51,555 nucleotides of DNA from Hofstenia miamia (GCA_004352715.1 SCFE01000054.1:1354500-1406054); one strand, 5' to 3'. Numbered from the stretch's first letter, positions 32,785 through 45,186 are shown. The notes: generated by a model from the letters alone, not told the origin. A program made the numbers and translations.

Positions 32785-34173
32785 AATGTCCTGTACTGAT
32801 TTATGGAAACAACAACGTAGCATATGTAATTTTTTTATAAAGAATACAATGCAAGCTTGCATTACACTTCGACTTTGTCTATGTAAAAGGTACTGTGTTG
32901 TGAAATAATAATATATCCTAAAATAACAATGCAAATTTGACAATGCATATTTTGCCATTGGTGCTGTATAGGATCTTTAAGAACTAAGCTGCTGTATATA
33001 TGAAACCCTCCTCCATTTGCAAAAACATAGATTTTACCAAAAATTGGTTTTAATGGAAAGAAAAAATGCCGATCGCACTTTTTACAAGACAATGACGATA
33101 TACAGTATGGTTATAAACTCCACACATTTTAAATCGTGTCGCACTTTTAACTTTCTACGGTGTAATACTTCAAAAGATGCGGAATGCGATCGTGTTTTCT
33201 AATTCCTATCGCATACTGATGCTTTTTTAGAATATCATTTTAGTTTTACTGCGTTAAATTTGCGTTTTATTTACATCGAATTCTAACGGTTCTAAATTCA
33301 TAACGACTCATTCTTTGGTTTTTTTTGAGAATGTTTCATTACTAACAAAAAACTTGAAACTATGAAGAATGCAAGCGTGATGAGTGTAAATTTAATCCCT
33401 TAATGTGCCGATTGCTGACAATCAAAACTTTCATACAACAACCCCAAAATAGACTTCGCTTATTTTTATAAAAATTCTTGTGGTAAATTATTGACTTCAT
33501 AAATAACTATTTGTTTCAATAGTTGGATAGTCAATGGATTAATTATATAAACACGTAGTTTCAAATATCCAGGCCATAGCGGAAGCTATCGCAATGGTTA
33601 AATATTACTTGACACCACTGTGCCTTATAAACTTTAATAATAAAACGTATATTACTTTAAATTATAACAAAAAAGATATGCAAGCCAATCAGTACGTAAT
33701 ACGATTACTAAAAAATTGAAAAATGGGAGCAATAAATAATTGCATGTCTTTATAACCAACATGAATAAAGACCACCCTGATGCATGATTATATTGAAACA
33801 AAATATGTAAACAGAAAATCTATGTAAAAAATTTTGAGAAATAATACGTTGTTTTCTAACTGACCAATTGATTATCTATATGTAAAATTATATTTTAGAC
33901 AAACTTTCTTTAAACAACAACTTTGTGACAGAATGTTAAATTTAAATTAAATAATTAAAATAAACTGTTGGAGTTATTAACCATGCAGCAGCTTAGGTAT
34001 TATAATTTGACATGATTTGTCTTGTTTAAAAATATGTCCTGATTTGTCCTGTCCTGCTTTAGTCCTGTCTTGATATCTTGTGCTGTCTCAACACTAGTTT
34101 CTATAGACAAAAATTATTTCAAGATTTAAACAGGATGCTTAGATTTACAGAAATAACAATTAAGGTGAATAGC

Positions 34174-34177
<4 letters not shown>
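32785..34177. other. Non-coding stretch
   Basis: No exon or repeat recognised. Near 34030-34080 there is an imperfect short-period repeat (variations on TTTGTCCTG and CTGTCTTG). Confidence 0.4.
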
Positions 34178-34209
<32 letters not shown>

Positions 34210-34622
34210 NNNNNNNNNNNNNNNNNNNNNNNNNNNNNNNNNNNNNNNNNNNNNNNNNNNNNNNNNNNNNNNNNNNNNNNNNNNNNNNNNNNNNNNNNNN
34301 NNNNNNNNNNNNNNNNNNNNNNNNNNNNNNNNNNNNNNNNNNNNNNNNNNNNNNNNNNNNNNNNNNNNNNNNNNNNNNNNNNNNNNNNNNNNNNNNNNNN
34401 NNNNNNNNNNNNNNNNNNNNNNNNNNNNNNNNNNNNNNNNNNNNNNNNNNNNNNNNNNNNNNNNNNNNNNNNNNNNNNNNNNNNNNNNNNNNNNNNNNNN
34501 NNNNNNNNNNNNNNNNNNNNNNNNNNNNNNNNNNNNNNNNNNNNNNNNNNNNNNNNNNNNNNNNNNNNNNNNNNNNNNNNNNNNNNNNNNNNNNNNNNNN
34601 NNNATATATATATATATATATA
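34178..34622. repeat. (TA)n tract containing a 394-N gap
   Basis: (TA)n at 34178-34207, gap at 34210-34603, (AT)n at 34604-34622. The assembly again broke inside a TA microsatellite. Confidence 0.97.
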
Positions 34623-34644
34623 TGAAGCTATGTATGATCAACGA

Positions 34645-35120
34645 TGAGAGAAAGAGAGAGAGAAAGAGGCGAAGCATATTCCAGATTTAGAGCAGAAAGG
34701 CTAAATCAGCCAATAGTAGAGACCCCTATTGTACAAGGACGACCTGATTTGCATGTTAATTCAAGGAAGATGTTGCAAAAGCAAGTGGAGACAATGGAGA
34801 AGGCAAGCTGAGAGTGTTGGAGCTTAGATTTGAAAAGTGTGCTGCACAGAAAATGATTAGGGGCAAGTGTACAGGGGGAGATGGATTAAATACAAGTTGT
34901 AAATTTAAGGAGCAAAATGGGGAGAAAAGAAAGAAGAAGCTGTAGAAGCAGAAGCAATACAATTACAGGAAAGTGTAGAAAAAAGCTATTACTACTGGAG
35001 GTCTGTATGGAATTAAGTAAGATAAAATAGAGGGGGAAAGTAGAATGCATTCCAGAGTAGGATCGAAGCACAGAGACAAAACAAGTATGGCAGATACTAG
35101 TTCTTGGAGAAAACAATTTA
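34645..35120. other. Purine-biased non-coding tract
   Basis: The plus strand is noticeably A/G-rich, starting with a GAGA-type microsatellite at about 34645-34668. Several minus-strand open frames (poly-Phe/Leu/Ser) are the pyrimidine shadow of this bias. No splice-bounded coding unit was recognised. Confidence 0.4.
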
Positions 35121-35578
35121 AAATGGATTTATTAATGTTGCTAAAAAATCTTGTTTGAAGAATTCCCTTAAAGATAGTTTTACATATTTCGATGATCATC
35201 ACATATTAATTGAGGAACTTCAATGTGTAAGATTAGCGAAAATAGCAAAACTGATTAAGATATAAAGCTAAAAATTATTCTTTTTTTTTATTTCTTTTGA
35301 TTTGAAAACTTCAAGTTCAGAAGATTGAAGACAGTAGTTTGTTGGTATATATTCTGATATTATTCTTGACAGTTGCAGATCATATTGATCGGATTCACTT
35401 TTATTACTAAAATAGTACATTACTGAAATTAGCAGTATTTTGGAAGCATGTTTATACGCAAAAAATGTGACTTATAATCAAGACATAGTAATATCCACTT
35501 TAAATATTTATGCAGAAAATCATTTGAAAAACATATAAATCCATAAAAATTGAGCCTTAACATAGACGTAATGAAACC
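35121..35578. other. Non-coding stretch
   Basis: Nothing recognised. Confidence 0.4.
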
Positions 35579-35656
35579 ACTATCAATGATTTCCATAACA
35601 TAAAATGAGTTGAAAACACTATCAATGATTTCGATAACCTAAAATAAGTTGAAAAC
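35579..35656. repeat. Tandem repeat, 39 bp x 2
   Basis: Units at 35579-35617 and 35618-35656 begin ACTATCAATGATTTC and end AGTTGAAAAC, with three differences between them. Confidence 0.9.
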
Positions 35657-37129
35657 GAAATATTGCATTTAATATTTCAAAAAATATAGCAGAAGCTTTT
35701 ATTTTCTTTAAATAGTGAACAGGCGATGAGATGTTAGATGATATAATGAGATGAAAAAATTTAACGAAGTCAATCGCTGTGATTTTCAACATTATGAGCA
35801 TATGCATGAACTTCAAATCAAGCGTTCATGATCGATCTATGAAAATTACATTTTTTAACAAGTTGCATACTTTGAATTTCAGATAGAAATTTTTCATAGT
35901 GAACGATGCAACGAATTCGCAATTGTAGGAGGCCGTAACACAATTTTTAAAAAATATCAACACTGATTGTGTTAATCATATTAAGCAGATATCGGAGTGT
36001 AGATTTAACATAATTGGTCCAAAACGAAATACTTCTATTGGATTAGCCCAAAATTTAATCCATGTTTAATTAATCTTAAGTTTTTCTTACAATATATAAA
36101 TTACATTGTAATTACTAACGATTTACCACCCACAATCAAGTTGGATATTTGAATAGAATGATTTCGATATTTTGTGAGACTAGTGTTTTTTTACCTGCAA
36201 GATATTTATAGGGCCAAAAATGAAAATATTTTTATAGTTGGTGGAACAAGTATTATGGAATTCTTTGTTAAAATATGCATGAAGATTTTAATAATATATT
36301 AATCAGTAGGGTAAGGAATATGCATGTTGTATGTATAAACGCGTATAAGAATGGAAATCTGTTAAGTTTGAAGTCGTCCTGCTAACTTAGTTTTCAATAG
36401 TACACAGAAATCATTAAATGAATTATAGGATACCAAGGTTTTATTTATAAGAAATAACGATATTGATCAAAATATTATTTGATACTGTAGCAGCTAAGAT
36501 AAATCGTTACAACAAATTACGATTCGTGTTAGTATCTCATGTCCAGATTTCTATAAACAATTTCTATTGCCAACGGGAAACGTCGGCATTGAGGGCATAC
36601 GCCATTTTGACCGATAATAAATATGCTTTTGATTTGTGCAGGTCAATTAAAAGAAATTGCGTGCCAATAATAAATTTACGCTCAGTCAAACAATTTCCTT
36701 TTGTTATTCAGCAAAGTGCCTCCCTCCAAAAATTATATTTATAAGGTAAGGATTTATATGAATATCGCTTTTTACAGTTGTTTAAGAAATCATTAAATTA
36801 TATCAACAAATACTTGTGTATAATATTTAGCAGAACAGGCGTCTGCAAAATCTATTTATTGCGAAGACAATATCGTAAAGTGCATAGAAATCTTTCAGAC
36901 GCAAACAATCTTATTGCTGTTATTTTTAGAGGCGGGCAGTTATAAATAAACCAGCTGTATTTATATTCAGGACTAAGAGATTTAAATATTAATGTTTGTA
37001 TTAGAAACATGTTTAAAATCACGCCGAGATTTGTTACGCAATCGGCAGAAATTCCGGTAGTTATTGAATGTGAAATATCTCTTTGAATGGTATTTTCCAG
37101 AAATAGTTTACTTCGAAATTTTCACATTA
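35657..37129. other. Non-coding stretch
   Basis: An open frame at 36463-36744 (TTG start, no ATG near its beginning) has no recognised family or splice context. I treat it as chance. Confidence 0.4.
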
Positions 37130-37454
37130 AACGAGCAGCTGTATTTCAAAGTAAAGTTCATTTAATGAAGTTGCCAATTTGTAGTAAATACAAAATGATT
37201 TCTTAATATGTTGTTACTTCAAATTCTTGGAATAAAAATATTAAAAATTAATAGGTTTTGCAATAATTAGTATTCAGTGCGNNNNNNNNNNNNNNNNNNN
37301 NNAACGAGCAGCTGTATTTCAAAGTAAAGTTCATTTAATGAAGTTGCCAATTTGTAGTAAATACAAAATGATTTCTTAATATGTTGTTACTTCAAATTCT
37401 TGGAATAAAAATATTAAAAATTAATAGGTTTTGCAATAATTAGTATTCAGTGCG
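37130..37454. repeat. 152-bp direct duplication flanking a 21-N gap (probable assembly artefact)
   Basis: 37130-37281 and 37303-37454 appear identical by eye (start AACGAGCAGCTGTATTTC, end ATTCAGTGCG). They are separated only by 21 N at 37282-37302. Identical ends abutting a tiny gap are the signature of an unmerged contig overlap. Confidence 0.93.
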
Positions 37455-40400
37455 AAATATCGGTGGTATATCAGTAAATATACGTTTTGCGCAACGATAA
37501 TGCTATGGAAAATACACTTCTTTGATGTGCTTTATTGTTGACAAATCCTACATTTAAGAAGTTGTCCCACAATGATTATCAAGTGATTCAAATATAGATT
37601 TTTGTCAGCATATCAAAAGCAACAATTTATAAATAAATTATTTATTTACTTTTTCTTCGTATCAAACGTTTGGAACTAATTCGTTTGCAAGTTTTCTAAA
37701 CAGATAACAGTGTATTTTGCAATGCAATATTTATTATGCGAAGATAGAATAATCTAAATTTACTATGGTTTCCATATTTAGAATCTACTAATCAATGTTT
37801 TTTGTTTATTACGCGAAGACATGCGTAAAGATAGGCATTGAGTACATGACATTAAGTATGTGTGCGATAAAAGTTAGAATATAATGAAAAGACTAAATTC
37901 TACTTTAAATATCTTTATAATTCAGTGACAATAAAAATTTAACTCATAGGAAGAAGTGAACATCATGAAAACATGATAAAGACATTTGTTGCTTATAACT
38001 TTTAAAATCTATAACATTGATATATGTATTTGAGAGAAATCTGCCATTAGTCTTAATATATTTCTTTTTTCCTAGAAATTTGACGTAAATAAGAAAGGAA
38101 GGCTTAATTAAAAAATAATTATTTGAAAGCTATGTCTAAAATTGTTTGTATTTAATATTGATATTTTATGTATTTTACAAATATATATTTTGTTTCTATA
38201 CATTTTGGAAATTTCGTAAATTGTTGTTGTATTAACTTTACATGGTGGGATCTAAAAGTATTCATTAGTGAGATCCACTAACTAAGTACTGGTGGTTTCT
38301 GAAAATAAAAACTCTTCGTACTTACCAAAATTTCTTCCCCAGGTTATTCATTATAGAAAATAGAATAAAAATTAATTACACAGAGCCTAAGTAAAATTAT
38401 TCATTCAATATTTAACACAACGAATGCAACTAAATATTTCTTCTAAATATTCTTTGAATTTACAATAAATTAGTTATTGAAAATTTGATGTTATTATTTG
38501 ATACAGTATAATTACTTTTGATTTTATTTTATTTTTAACCAAAAATTTAAAAAAATGCATTTAATTTAAGTCAATTCATTGTTTGTTTCTATTGGAAATT
38601 ACAATTATTATACATTTTTACATGAAACAAATCTTGCAAAAATATTTTAAGACAAAATTATTGCTATATATTTGAATTATTTATGTTGCCTTAATTTAAA
38701 ATATTGTCTCAATTTTACAGACAAAAATACATTTCTTTGAATACATTAAAAACAAAAACTGATAAAAAAAGAATATTGTTGACAAATTTGGATCAAGTTA
38801 AATTTGCCTACATCTTTGGGAATTATCACAGTTGTGGAAATACTTATGTTAAAAAATTTGTTTTGAGTTGGATACAAACTTATTGATGTATTATACACTC
38901 TAAATCTGTACTATTTTGAAAAATTGAGCGGAGAGACAATGCTACACATTTACAATTTCTGCATCTAAATTCAATAATTTTAGAATTTATTGTGCTTTAA
39001 TTAAACTTTGAAATAAAAATTTGTTTTAACAAAAGAGAGAATGTCAATCATCTTGAAATCACTGAAATGTTTTCCCTTCAAACTGAGGCCAATTTCCGCT
39101 GCAATGGTAAATTAAATTATAAATCCAGTAAAATACTGTTTAATGTTTGGCTATAGCTCATTCTACAAAGCAAACACTGGTAAGTTACTTTTAAATCTCC
39201 AAATTTCAATTATATAGAATCAAAATAATATCGTATAAAAGTTTTTTTCGACTAAAATCATTGCTTATTATCGACAACATATAAAACAAATCTGGTTTCC
39301 ATGTTATTAAAAGTTTTTTAAAGTCTAACATAATACTTAAGATTAAACTTATTTACATAAAAATGATTTTCTAAAAAACTATATACAAAGCTATTCAATT
39401 TTATGGCATTTTAAAATAGATAAGTTTAATTGAACTATTCTAAAACCTCTTGTAGTCTTGCTTAAAGAAACCTATTTTTAATAATTTTTTATTGAATATA
39501 ACAGCATCAATATGTTTTTTCAAGAATGCTTGCAACAAAATTAATATTATCTCAAGTTCCTGAGCAAAATTTCTGAACTCTTAAGATCAACATTCATTTA
39601 TGATTTTTAAGAACTCCAAGTTCAATGTTCTCCAAATTTATGTACGTTTGAATAAAATTGATGTAGATAGGCACTTCTTGGGATATCCCAAACATTTTCC
39701 CATTAGATACGCACCTGGTTACATGAAACATTTAGGTGAAATTTGGAATATTTTGGATAATGTTCAACCACTATAAACCAAATCCTTCCTATAGCTAATA
39801 AACTGTGTTTATGATTCTCCAATAGACGGCTTAAACAACATTTATTACATCAGCTCTGTTATCTGCTGAAAATTGAATTTGCATTAATGTGTAGAACTTT
39901 TAGACTAACGTTTCGTTAATTTGCGTCAAATGTATTTTGATTGACCATAAATCTCTCAAATCCCTGCCCAAAAAATTGCTGATTTGTGTGACACATGACA
40001 TAGTAATTTGATTTACCATTGCTGCTACAAACTTTGAGTTGTTCATAATTGACAACTTGTAATGCTGCTAATCTAATACGGTAAGCTACTTGCAACACTC
40101 GTCGAGTTGTTATCATCATTTCATAATTTTTTCTATTATTGCTATTCAAAAATTCAGTGTTGATACTTATTATAAACATTATTGTGAAAGTTTAACCATA
40201 GAACTAGTGGAATGCATGTAAATATGTATTGCAAATTTCTTTTGAAGGAACAAGGTTCTGCAACTCTAGCTATTGAGATATTTTGCTCGTTTGTATTAAT
40301 AAATATGCTGAAACTACATCTTCTTAATTTACCAAAAAATCCTTTGAAAAATATTTCAAAATTATCATCTTTCTTGAGACTGGTGTCATAGAACTGTTTA

Positions 40401-41198
40401 CTATTTAATTATAATTTTGCATCAGACTCTGTGGAAAGACCTAATTGTGACATTTTGTTAATTATTAACACAATGTTTAATATTATTTAGACTAAATTGA
40501 TAGTAACAGAACTCACCAAAATTGACAAAAATTTACAAATTAACCAATCAATGTACACTTTTACATCACACTAAACGTAAGAAAGTAGATTCTCTTTAAG
40601 TCATTTTTTGACATTCTCTTTATGCATTCTAAGCAGAGTTTTTTCCAAAAGCAATTTATTTCAGTAACAAGTTAAATGCAGACAATTGGGGGCTTGAATT
40701 TTATAGACATTGCTAAATTGTTAAAGGAATTTATATTATGTATAAAAGCTATAGTATTCTGTAAAATTTTAAAGATTATCACAACTTCATTTCATCGTTT
40801 GAATACGTGCTGCAAGTGTTATGATCTGTAGAAGTCCTTTTAATAGATGATAGTTTCTATAGTTGCATATGAAAATGGCATTTTAATGTGGGAAATAAAC
40901 AAATTCACCAATAATTGTTGCAAGATATTTTACCATTTGGAGTTGGTAGCGCTTATGCTTATATTTTGAATCGCAAGTATAATTTTTTAGTTTAGATCTT
41001 TATATAGTTTCATTTTAGATTAGCACAAACTCTGCTTAATCCAAAATAGCTTAAGATTATTGCTCTAAACATAGTTTGCCTGTGCTTAGGCTGTATGTAT
41101 CATCAGTATATCAGAATGCGACTAAAATTTATCACAGATGTCATCATCATATAGATTAACTAATATTTTCCAGCTATGCTTCCTTGTAGTCGGTTCTA
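37455..41198. other. Long gene-poor A+T-rich region
   Basis: No exon, TIR pair, tandem array or RNA gene recognised in about 3.7 kb. Open frames at 38704-38886 (+) and 39916-40179 (-) have no family signature and no good splice context. Confidence 0.4.
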
Positions 41199-41938
41199 CA
41201 GATGAGAGTGGGGCGCGTCGACCCATGGGGCAAGGTGGGGTGGGGCAATTCGGGGCGGTTATGGGGCAAGGTTTTTCTATAGTGTGTATCGATGGGACAA
41301 AAGTGGGGCAAAAACACTTTTGATTTGAGAATAACTGAACCAAAGAGTTGCCAATTTTAGAGATTGTAAAAGTAATTTTCATACATCACAGTTCCCTACT
41401 TGATAAAATTTTGATTAACTTGGAAGTTTTAAAAGATGAATTACGATGTATTTCACCTCTTAGCGAAATTGGATTCCATTCAATATACCAAAAAAAATCA
41501 TTTTGATCTGATTTGTCATCATTGGGCTTTGCAATTATTCGTGCATAAATATATTGCATAAAGTATTAGTTTAGCTTTATAGAGTTAAAATTTGTTGTTT
41601 GACTATTAATAATAATTTTAAGATGGATTGTTATTAGATTCCTATTGACAGTAACAGATGTAGAGATGACATTTGAAAAAACGATTCCATATGTTCTAGG
41701 CAGTAAGCATTCAAAATATTTGGCAGTGGTGGTGCGGTACAGTGCTATGAAAATTGTCATCAAACAGATATATCACAAGTAAGTTTTAGGGCGGGAATTT
41801 TTTTTAGTGGGGCCTGTAGAACAGAAAGCTTGGGAATATAAGGCAGATGTCTACACGTGGAAATGAAGCAGAGCACGAAGTCTGTAGGGCAGGACGGGGC
41901 AGGGCATGTCACAAAAGTCTGCCCCACTTCCATCTCTG
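41199..41938. mobile_element. hAT-like non-autonomous element (740 bp) with GGGGC-rich ends
   Basis: The left end is CAGATGAGAGTGGGGCGCGT. The reverse complement of the right end is CAGAGATGGAAGTGGGGCAG. Both ends carry repeated GGGGC-type blocks (GGGGCAAGG, GGGGCAGGG). The interior is A+T-rich and non-coding. CAG ends suggest a hAT-derived MITE. Target duplications are not clear. Open frames over the left end are artefacts of this G-rich sequence. Confidence 0.55.
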
Positions 41939-42165
41939 GTAGGCTCTGCTTAGCAGTAACAATATTACTATTATTATTTTAGGTGGACTTGTCGAGTGTT
42001 TGTTAACTCAGAGATTACTGAAACATTATATGTATCATAAGCAATGACAAACGTAGACATGACTATTTTCACTGAAAACAATTACTGAAGGATTACCACT
42101 AAAATTTTAAAATTATTATTGAGAAAAAGAATATAAGCTTAATATGTGTAATCATTTCGAGTGAG

Positions 42166-43154
42166 TTAAAAAATTTACACTTGGTTAATAAAATTAAATG
42201 TAAATCACCATAATTAAATTATTGATTAATCAATAATACATAATGAAATGAATGATCTCAACAAACAGCAGATGAGCAAGATCATCATACAATATAAACA
42301 CTCCCATCTAGATTCATCCAATAACTCCATTGCTATGTACAAGAAGGAACTTGGAATTGACGTTCTACGACATAAAATATCCTGAAGAAGACATGTGGAA
42401 ACGAGGATCAAGGTGAACAGCTATAAAATTTGATGCACGTGACAACTCCTGACTGCGCCAAGGAGACCAATCTTCTTCTTGTTATTCCCAGAATAGATTG
42501 GCTGAAATATTTGAGATAAGCTAGCAATATGTGAAAAAAATTCTTCATGATGAAGGTCTAAAATTTTATAAGAAGATAGAAACGCTACTGTATCCAATGA
42601 TCAGAAGGAAAGACAACGGCTGAGAATTGATTCATTGTACAAACACCAGTGATACACGATGGCAATTCATCCGTTGTAATAGTTGCTGAAGCATATTTTA
42701 AAATGCACTCATTTTTAATGTCAGGCAATGATCATTATCACAATTCTACGAGAAAAGAGAGATCTCTGATCTAATTTTTGCATCCATGACAAAATTCCCC
42801 ATCAAAATTCTCATTAGGATTGTAATCAGCAATCAAGAGGTTTCGGAGAATTGTGCAGTGAAGTGTAATCTTTACATCAACGGATGGTTAAGAAATCGCT
42901 AAACGAGTATCACACTGACAAAAACAATTCTTTCACAATGTTTGCATTCCTGCCACTACGAAAATGGTAGCATTACCTTTCTTGATGTCATTAAGATACA
43001 GTATATGGACAAAGGCATGAATCTACCAAACATTCCCCACCTTCGACCAAGTCTGGATCAGTTGAAAAGAAGAGTAAGATGCTGACCGGGAAAATTGAGT
43101 GAGGGATATGGATTTGAACGAAAAATAATAAACATTATCCTAATGTTTTCCTTT
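42166..43154 (+). pseudogene. Decayed IS630/mariner-type transposase, copy 1
   Basis: Shifting frames give transposase-like blocks in order. First is NDLNKQQMSKIIIQYKH (near 42250), then QYVKKILHDEGLKFYKKIET and NDQKERQRLRIDSLYKH. Further on come FASMTKFPIKILIRIVISNQ and finally NLPNIPHLRPSLDQLKRRV, which recalls the NPPN-PQ-RPIE-FW-LK motif with the catalytic Glu replaced. I matched this to the IS630-Tc1-mariner superfamily from memory. Frameshifts and stops are many. The catalytic Asp residues are not identifiable. Confidence 0.6.
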
Positions 43155-44112
43155 CTTCCATTGCAACAGTGTATATTTAAAATATACTGTACTAGATGCA
43201 TTTCATTAACTTGTACAAATGTTTAATGCCAGCCCGTTATAAACATTTCTTAAATAAGTTTATAGGAAAGGCATACTGACTGCAAAAAATAAGAAAAATC
43301 TCCATAATCAAATTAACAAGCAGAACTATAAACTTGCTTTGCCTAAAATAGGCTCATTTTGGGCTCGTTGTATATCAAATACTGTGCCCAAGCTCGGCTC
43401 GACTCGGCTCGGCTGGTCAGAAGCTCGGCTCGTTGACAAGTCTTGTACTAATTATATTAAATAGCCAATCACGCTCTTTAGTGGTGATTAACCCCAGTTT
43501 CACTAGGAATTTTAAAAAAATCTGCAAAAGTATCATTAGGAAATTGCAAACACTCGCGAATTGATCAAGATATTTCACTCTAGAACATTATTACTTGTTA
43601 ATAATTAATTTTCATCTGATATTTCAAGGACGAAAATAGTTCGAAGTATATGTACCTGATAGTGTTTTTGCTGAATTAATAATGAAGCAAACAAAAAAGG
43701 CTTAAGGGTCATTTTGACCTATTGTGGTACAAGATAGTGGTAAAAATTAAATTCGCCGACCTGGCATCATACAGCTTTTCTTTAGAAAACAAACTATTTC
43801 AGGGTAGGTGTTGTTTCCATGGAAATTAAACAAACTGATTATTTGAACATTAAGTATGGCAAAATTTGAATGTTTCATTAAATTCGGATTTTTCATTAAA
43901 AAAATATTTTTATATGCTTCTGATACAAAAGAATTTTACCACAAAACTTCATTATTACATCAGTGCACACAAACCCACAGATGTATCCATAAAAAAAGGT
44001 TTTATTATTTCTTAACAGGCGTGAAAAACAGTTCATAAATGTGGACAAAGCAGTTGGTTACCTTAAAGTGAGGCTAGTGGAAATAGGGGTTAAGATTTCG
44101 TAATAATCTTAC
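43155..44112. other. Segment present only in unit 1 (958 bp)
   Basis: Unit 2 jumps from TAATGTTTTCC (47384) straight to CTCCTTATGTAGAC, whereas unit 1 has 958 extra bases. It includes a CTCGG-rich repeat patch at 43380-43432 (AGCTCGGCTCGACTCGGCTC style). Deletion in unit 2 or insertion in unit 1 are both possible. No coding content recognised. Confidence 0.75.
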
Positions 44113-44289
44113 CTCCTTATGTAGACTAACGATTTGTGGTGATGAATGACTATGCTAACACTTAAAAAGGAACTTTCAGCTAACAAAAGGAAATAATTTG
44201 AAGTCTTTCTTAAATCACTTTATGTCATTTACCCATACCAAAAACAATGTTTTACGTTATTAGAAGCAATTTTAACATTATCAAAATCT

Positions 44290-44690
44290 GATTGATTTAA
44301 CCTTAAACTTTTGCAAATAATGTTTTCCAAGCCTATTAGCAAATTTGAAAGTCATGTAGCTGGGGCAGGTCTATTGGGGGACATGCTTTAATGAAATGAT
44401 GAATATTTCTATTAAAGAGTATTTCTATGGATAAAGTATTTGAAAGTATTAACAATTTTTCTTTTAAAATTTGGATTTAAATTCTCTCAATATCTAATAA
44501 TTGATTTATAATAAGGTTTGTAGCCCATGGAAGGAACAAAGAACCTTGACTGCTTCCAATGGGATTCTGAGCCAAAGAGAAAGTGTAGACTCTCATCTAT
44601 CACGGGTTGCTTTCAGATTGAGCATTTGTTGAGCTATATGTGCGTTTAAAATTGTTTTCTAGGATCATGAAAATTTCCCTCGTGCTGCTT
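44290..44690 (+). promoter_or_regulatory. Probable upstream/leader region of secreted-protein gene A, repeat-R-like
   Basis: The segment before the gene shares landmarks with repeat R (CCAAGCCTATTAG, GTAGCCCATGGAAGGAACAA, TTGAGCTATATGTGCGTTTA). It ends in an acceptor-like TTGTTTTCTAG (44653-44662) just before ATG 44667. Promoter function is inferred from position only. Confidence 0.35.
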
Positions 44691-44831
44691 AAGGTTATCA
44701 TATATGTAAATGTCGTCTATTGTGTAAATCAAATCAATAATTTCCGTGGCAAAAGCAATATTTTTCATCGAAATGGTGTCGTTATTTCTGCTATTTGGAG
44801 CTGCACTTTTCAGTATTGGAAACCAAGCTAA
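44667..44831 (+). CDS. Small overlapping ORF with its own hydrophobic N terminus (gene A leader)
   Basis: ATG 44667 opens a 54-codon frame starting MKISLVLLKVIIYVNVVYC, a good signal-peptide-like segment, and ending WKPS at 44831. It overlaps the start of the main gene (ATG 44773) in a different frame. The copy in unit 2 (47948-48112) is identical at protein level, with one silent change (AAG/AAA). It may be an upstream ORF, the remnant of an alternative first exon, or chance. No intron that would join it in frame to the main gene was convincing. Confidence 0.3.
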   Translation: MKISLVLLKVIIYVNVVYCVNQINNFRGKSNIFHRNGVVISAIWSCTFQYWKPS

Positions 44832-45186
44832 AAGAGCTTATTACTATGAGGTGATGTGGAAAACAAAGGGAATAGAGGGATCAATCACCTTAGATTTAAT
44901 TTCTTTGCAAATTTTTGGGAATGAAGACAACAAACATATGACATTTCTTTACTGGAACCTTAAAGATGAACAGTTTGAATCAGGAACTAAGATGATTTCT
45001 AGAGACTTTGGCAAAGCTATTGGAAATGTGACTTCGGTCAGGCTTTGTAAAGATGGAAGTTATTGTATCTGGTACGTTCGTTATGTTAATGTGAGCATAA
45101 CTGTTGATACAAAGCTCTATTCTTATAGATTCAATGAGGAGAACTTTGCTCTAATTAATGGTTGTGTTAAACTGACAGACATCTAA
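44773..45186 (+). CDS. Small secreted protein A, PLAT-like beta-sandwich
   Basis: 137 residues from ATG 44773. A start further upstream in this frame would be GTG 44746, so 44773 is chosen. The N terminus MVSLFLLFGAALFSIGNQA is a signal peptide. The mature part follows the PLAT/LH2 pattern: YYEVMWKT, ITLDLISLQIFGNED, LKDEQFESGTK, then KAIGNVTSVRL, CIWYVRYVNVSITVD with the conserved Trp, and YSYRF. Three mature cysteines and NVT/NVS glycosylation sequons are present. It is single-exon. AATAAA signals follow at 45230 and 45264. Known PLAT domains bind lipids or membrane partners; its role here is unknown. Its paralogue is at 48054. Confidence 0.75.
   Translation: MVSLFLLFGAALFSIGNQAKRAYYYEVMWKTKGIEGSITLDLISLQIFGNEDNKHMTFLYWNLKDEQFESGTKMISRDFGKAIGNVTSVRLCKDGSYCIWYVRYVNVSITVDTKLYSYRFNEENFALINGCVKLTDI

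Noticed and set aside
34756-35202. Three overlapping hydrophobic minus-strand frames
   Set aside because: Composition (Phe/Leu/Ser/Pro) is explained by the purine bias of the plus strand; no signal of a real exon.
41122-41382. Open frames on both strands at the GGGGC-rich end
   Set aside because: They cover the terminus of a non-autonomous element and owe their openness to G/C runs.
42226-42411. Minus-strand 61-codon frame repeated in all three units (also 46463-46648, 50667-50852)
   Set aside because: Opposite strand of the decayed IS630-type transposase; repeated only because the unit is duplicated.
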